Source: Bacteroidales bacterium
GTDB taxonomy: Bacteria > Bacteroidota > Bacteroidia > Bacteroidales > UBA7960
Assembly: GCA_003557765.1 (NCBI GenBank)
Contig: PWNO01000136.1
Location: 1-7,199 of the forward strand
DNA length: 7,199 nt
Direction of reading: 5' to 3'
The notes under the pieces: generated by a model
What the model was told of the DNA's origin: nothing
What the model saw: the letters and a program-made list of their open reading frames with translations, nothing else
The model's database searches: none
Position numbers and translations under genes: made by a program
Shown here: piece by piece, positions 6,353 to 7,199 of the stretch
Layout: every line of letters begins with the position of its first letter
Position numbering within the stretch: position 1 is the first letter of the stretch

Positions 6353-6440
6353 AACAACACCGGTGTTTTTTTTTCTCACTTTTTTTAGAAACATAAACAT
6401 TTAATTTTTAGGATGTTTTGAGTTGCCACAATCAAAATAC

Positions 6441-6465
6441 CGCTAAAAGGTGCCGCTTAAAAGGT
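6441..6465. repeat. Imperfect direct repeat, possible operator
   Basis: CGCTAAAAGGT (6441-6451) is repeated as CGCTTAAAAGGT (6454-6465), differing by one inserted T, with starts 13 bp apart. The pair lies between divergent promoters and beside a gene for a DNA-binding protein, so it could be an operator. This is inference from position only. Confidence 0.35.
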
Positions 6466-6484
6466 TTTTTTTTCCGATTTTTGT

Positions 6485-6513
6485 TTTGTTTTTCAAATAA
6501 TTGAGTATTTTCG
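6485..6513 (+). promoter_or_regulatory. Candidate promoter for the winged-helix regulator
   Basis: TATTTTCG (6506-6513) differs by one base from TAnnTTTG. TTTG at 6485-6488 (17-nt spacing) or TTG at 6481-6483 (22-nt) could be the -33 element. The box is downstream of the possible TTG start at 6501, which argues for initiation at the GTG at 6534. Confidence 0.35.
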
Positions 6514-6533
6514 TTGCTCAATATCGTGTTGTC

Positions 6534-7073
6534 GTGTTACAAAACCTCATTACATCCAAAACCCGCGTGAAGCTGCTGATGAAGTTCTTTATGAACCATA
6601 GGCAAACTTCTTATTTGCGGGAATTGGAGTCGGAGTTTGGCGGTTCGAGCAATGCCATCCGGTTGGAGTTGAACAGGATGGAAGGTGCAGACTTGCTGCA
6701 ATCGCACAAAGAGGGCAACAAAAAAATGTTTCAGGCCAACAGGGAGCATCCGCTTTATTCTGACATTCACAATATCTTACTGAAGCATACCGGCATTGAT
6801 CTGTTGATCGAGTCGGTGACCCGCAAGCTCGGCGGATTGCACAGCGTTTACCTGGTCGGACACTTTGCCCGCGGTCAGGACAATCGCGTGATCGATCTCA
6901 TCATCGCCGGCAGCGACATCAAACTGGATTTTCTCTACGAGATGATCCGGAAAACAGAAAACCACATCAACCGCAAAATTCGGTATCTGCACGTAGATAA
7001 CGACGAAATCAGCCAAACGCTGCAAAGCTATCCTGAGGCGTTGTTGCTGTGGGAAAATGAAGGCAGAGGTTAA
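6534..7073 (+). CDS. Winged-helix regulator with degenerate nucleotidyltransferase-like domain
   Basis: From the GTG at 6534 the protein has 179 residues and begins MLQNLITSKTRVKLLMKFF. The N-terminal third is an ArsR-like winged helix: residues about 8-70, with the recognition region GGSSNAIRLELNRMEGADLL at 36-55 and a wing around SHKEGNKKMFQAN. The C-terminal half resembles a minimal nucleotidyltransferase (MNT) fold through VYLVGHFARG (105-114) and VIDLIIAG (119-126). The usual Gly-Ser is replaced by Gly-His and the Asp-x-Asp metal motif is reduced to a single Asp, so catalysis looks unlikely and a ligand-sensing role is more probable. Proteins of this arrangement are, from memory, common beside Bacteroidota EPS loci. 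It is transcribed away from the exosortase, fitting a local regulator of the polysaccharide genes. A longer frame from TTG at 6501 is possible but overlaps the promoter-like box. Confidence 0.78.
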   Translation: MLQNLITSKTRVKLLMKFFMNHRQTSYLRELESEFGGSSNAIRLELNRMEGADLLQSHKEGNKKMFQANREHPLYSDIHNILLKHTGIDLLIESVTRKLGGLHSVYLVGHFARGQDNRVIDLIIAGSDIKLDFLYEMIRKTENHINRKIRYLHVDNDEISQTLQSYPEALLLWENEGRG

Positions 7074-7078
7074 ATGTA

Positions 7079-7199
7079 GGGGCGAAAAATCTTTCGCCCA
7101 CAACAAATAAGCTCGAAGCTCGAAGCTCGAAGCTGGATGTAAGGGCGAATTGCAATTCGCCCCAACCAAATTCACCCGTGAGTGAAGGGGCGAAGCTGT
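7079..7199. repeat. Cluster of GGGCGAA-type palindromes (REP-like)
   Basis: Three related elements follow the regulator. GGGCGAAA (7080-7087) pairs with TTTCGCCC (7092-7099) around a 4-nt loop. GGGCGAATTGCAATTCGCCC (7143-7162) is a perfect 20-bp palindrome. A third copy, GGGGCGAAGC, starts at 7187 and is cut by the window end. A small TTCAC/GTGAA stem (7171-7186) lies between the last two. No U tract follows the first hairpin, so it is not a classical terminator although it could protect the 3' end of the mRNA. The pattern is that of dispersed intergenic repeats. Confidence 0.8.
7111..7134. repeat. GCTCGAA heptamer tandem repeat
   Basis: GCTCGAA is present three times without mismatch (7111-7117, 7118-7124, 7125-7131) plus a partial GCT. 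It sits between the first two GGGCGAA palindromes. Each unit overlaps an AGCT and a TCGA palindrome, so the block can form slipped or hairpin structures. It is a likely slippage hot spot with no assigned function. Confidence 0.9.

Larger units (their letters stand above)
6341..6533. other. Divergent intergenic regulatory region
   Basis: This A+T-rich stretch separates the exosortase (minus) from the winged-helix regulator (plus). It contains runs of T and A, promoter-like boxes on both strands and an imperfect direct repeat (6441-6465). It is the natural place for shared control of the EPS genes and the regulator. Confidence 0.5.

Overview
This window looks like part of a Bacteroidota chromosome, probably a Bacteroidales-type genome of medium-to-high GC. 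The evidence is a Bacteroidota-style Wzi outer-membrane protein, candidate -7 promoter boxes of the TAnnTTTG type, starts preceded by A-rich sequence rather than Shine-Dalgarno motifs, and a four-helix bundle (S23/IVP-like) gene. The assignment is inference from gene families and motifs; no database search was possible.

Layout. Positions 16-780 hold a compact cassette. A small four-helix bundle gene (289-666, +) lies between two long inverted arms, and each arm is built from a hexanucleotide array plus a shared unique block. Positions 781-1000 are non-coding, with a 16-bp tandem duplication and a terminator-like hairpin. Positions 1001-6340 are an exopolysaccharide/capsule module read entirely on the minus strand. 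In transcription order it holds an exosortase-family membrane protein (5753-6340), a membrane-anchored WbpM/CapD-type nucleotide-sugar dehydratase (3735-5651), a Wzi-type outer-membrane capsule protein (2140-3585) and a GT4 glycosyltransferase (1001-2074). Divergent from the exosortase is a winged-helix regulator with a degenerate nucleotidyltransferase-like domain (6534-7073, +). The window ends in a cluster of GGGCGAA-type palindromes and a heptamer tandem repeat.

How the genes may work together. The dehydratase would make a 4-keto-6-deoxy sugar nucleotide for the first sugar of a repeat unit, and the GT4 enzyme would extend the glycan at the inner membrane. Wzi would act at the outer membrane in retention or assembly of surface polysaccharide. 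The exosortase is typical of EPS loci, but no sorting substrate is visible here. The divergent regulator is well placed to control the locus. The four genes do not look like one tightly packed operon: the gaps are 101, 149 and 65 bp. A promoter-like box precedes the dehydratase, and two hairpins precede wzi.

The most unusual item is the inverted-repeat cassette at the left end. Its geometry, a four-helix bundle ORF in the loop of a long potential stem, resembles the 23S rRNA intervening sequences that encode the same protein family, but no rRNA sequence is present around it.
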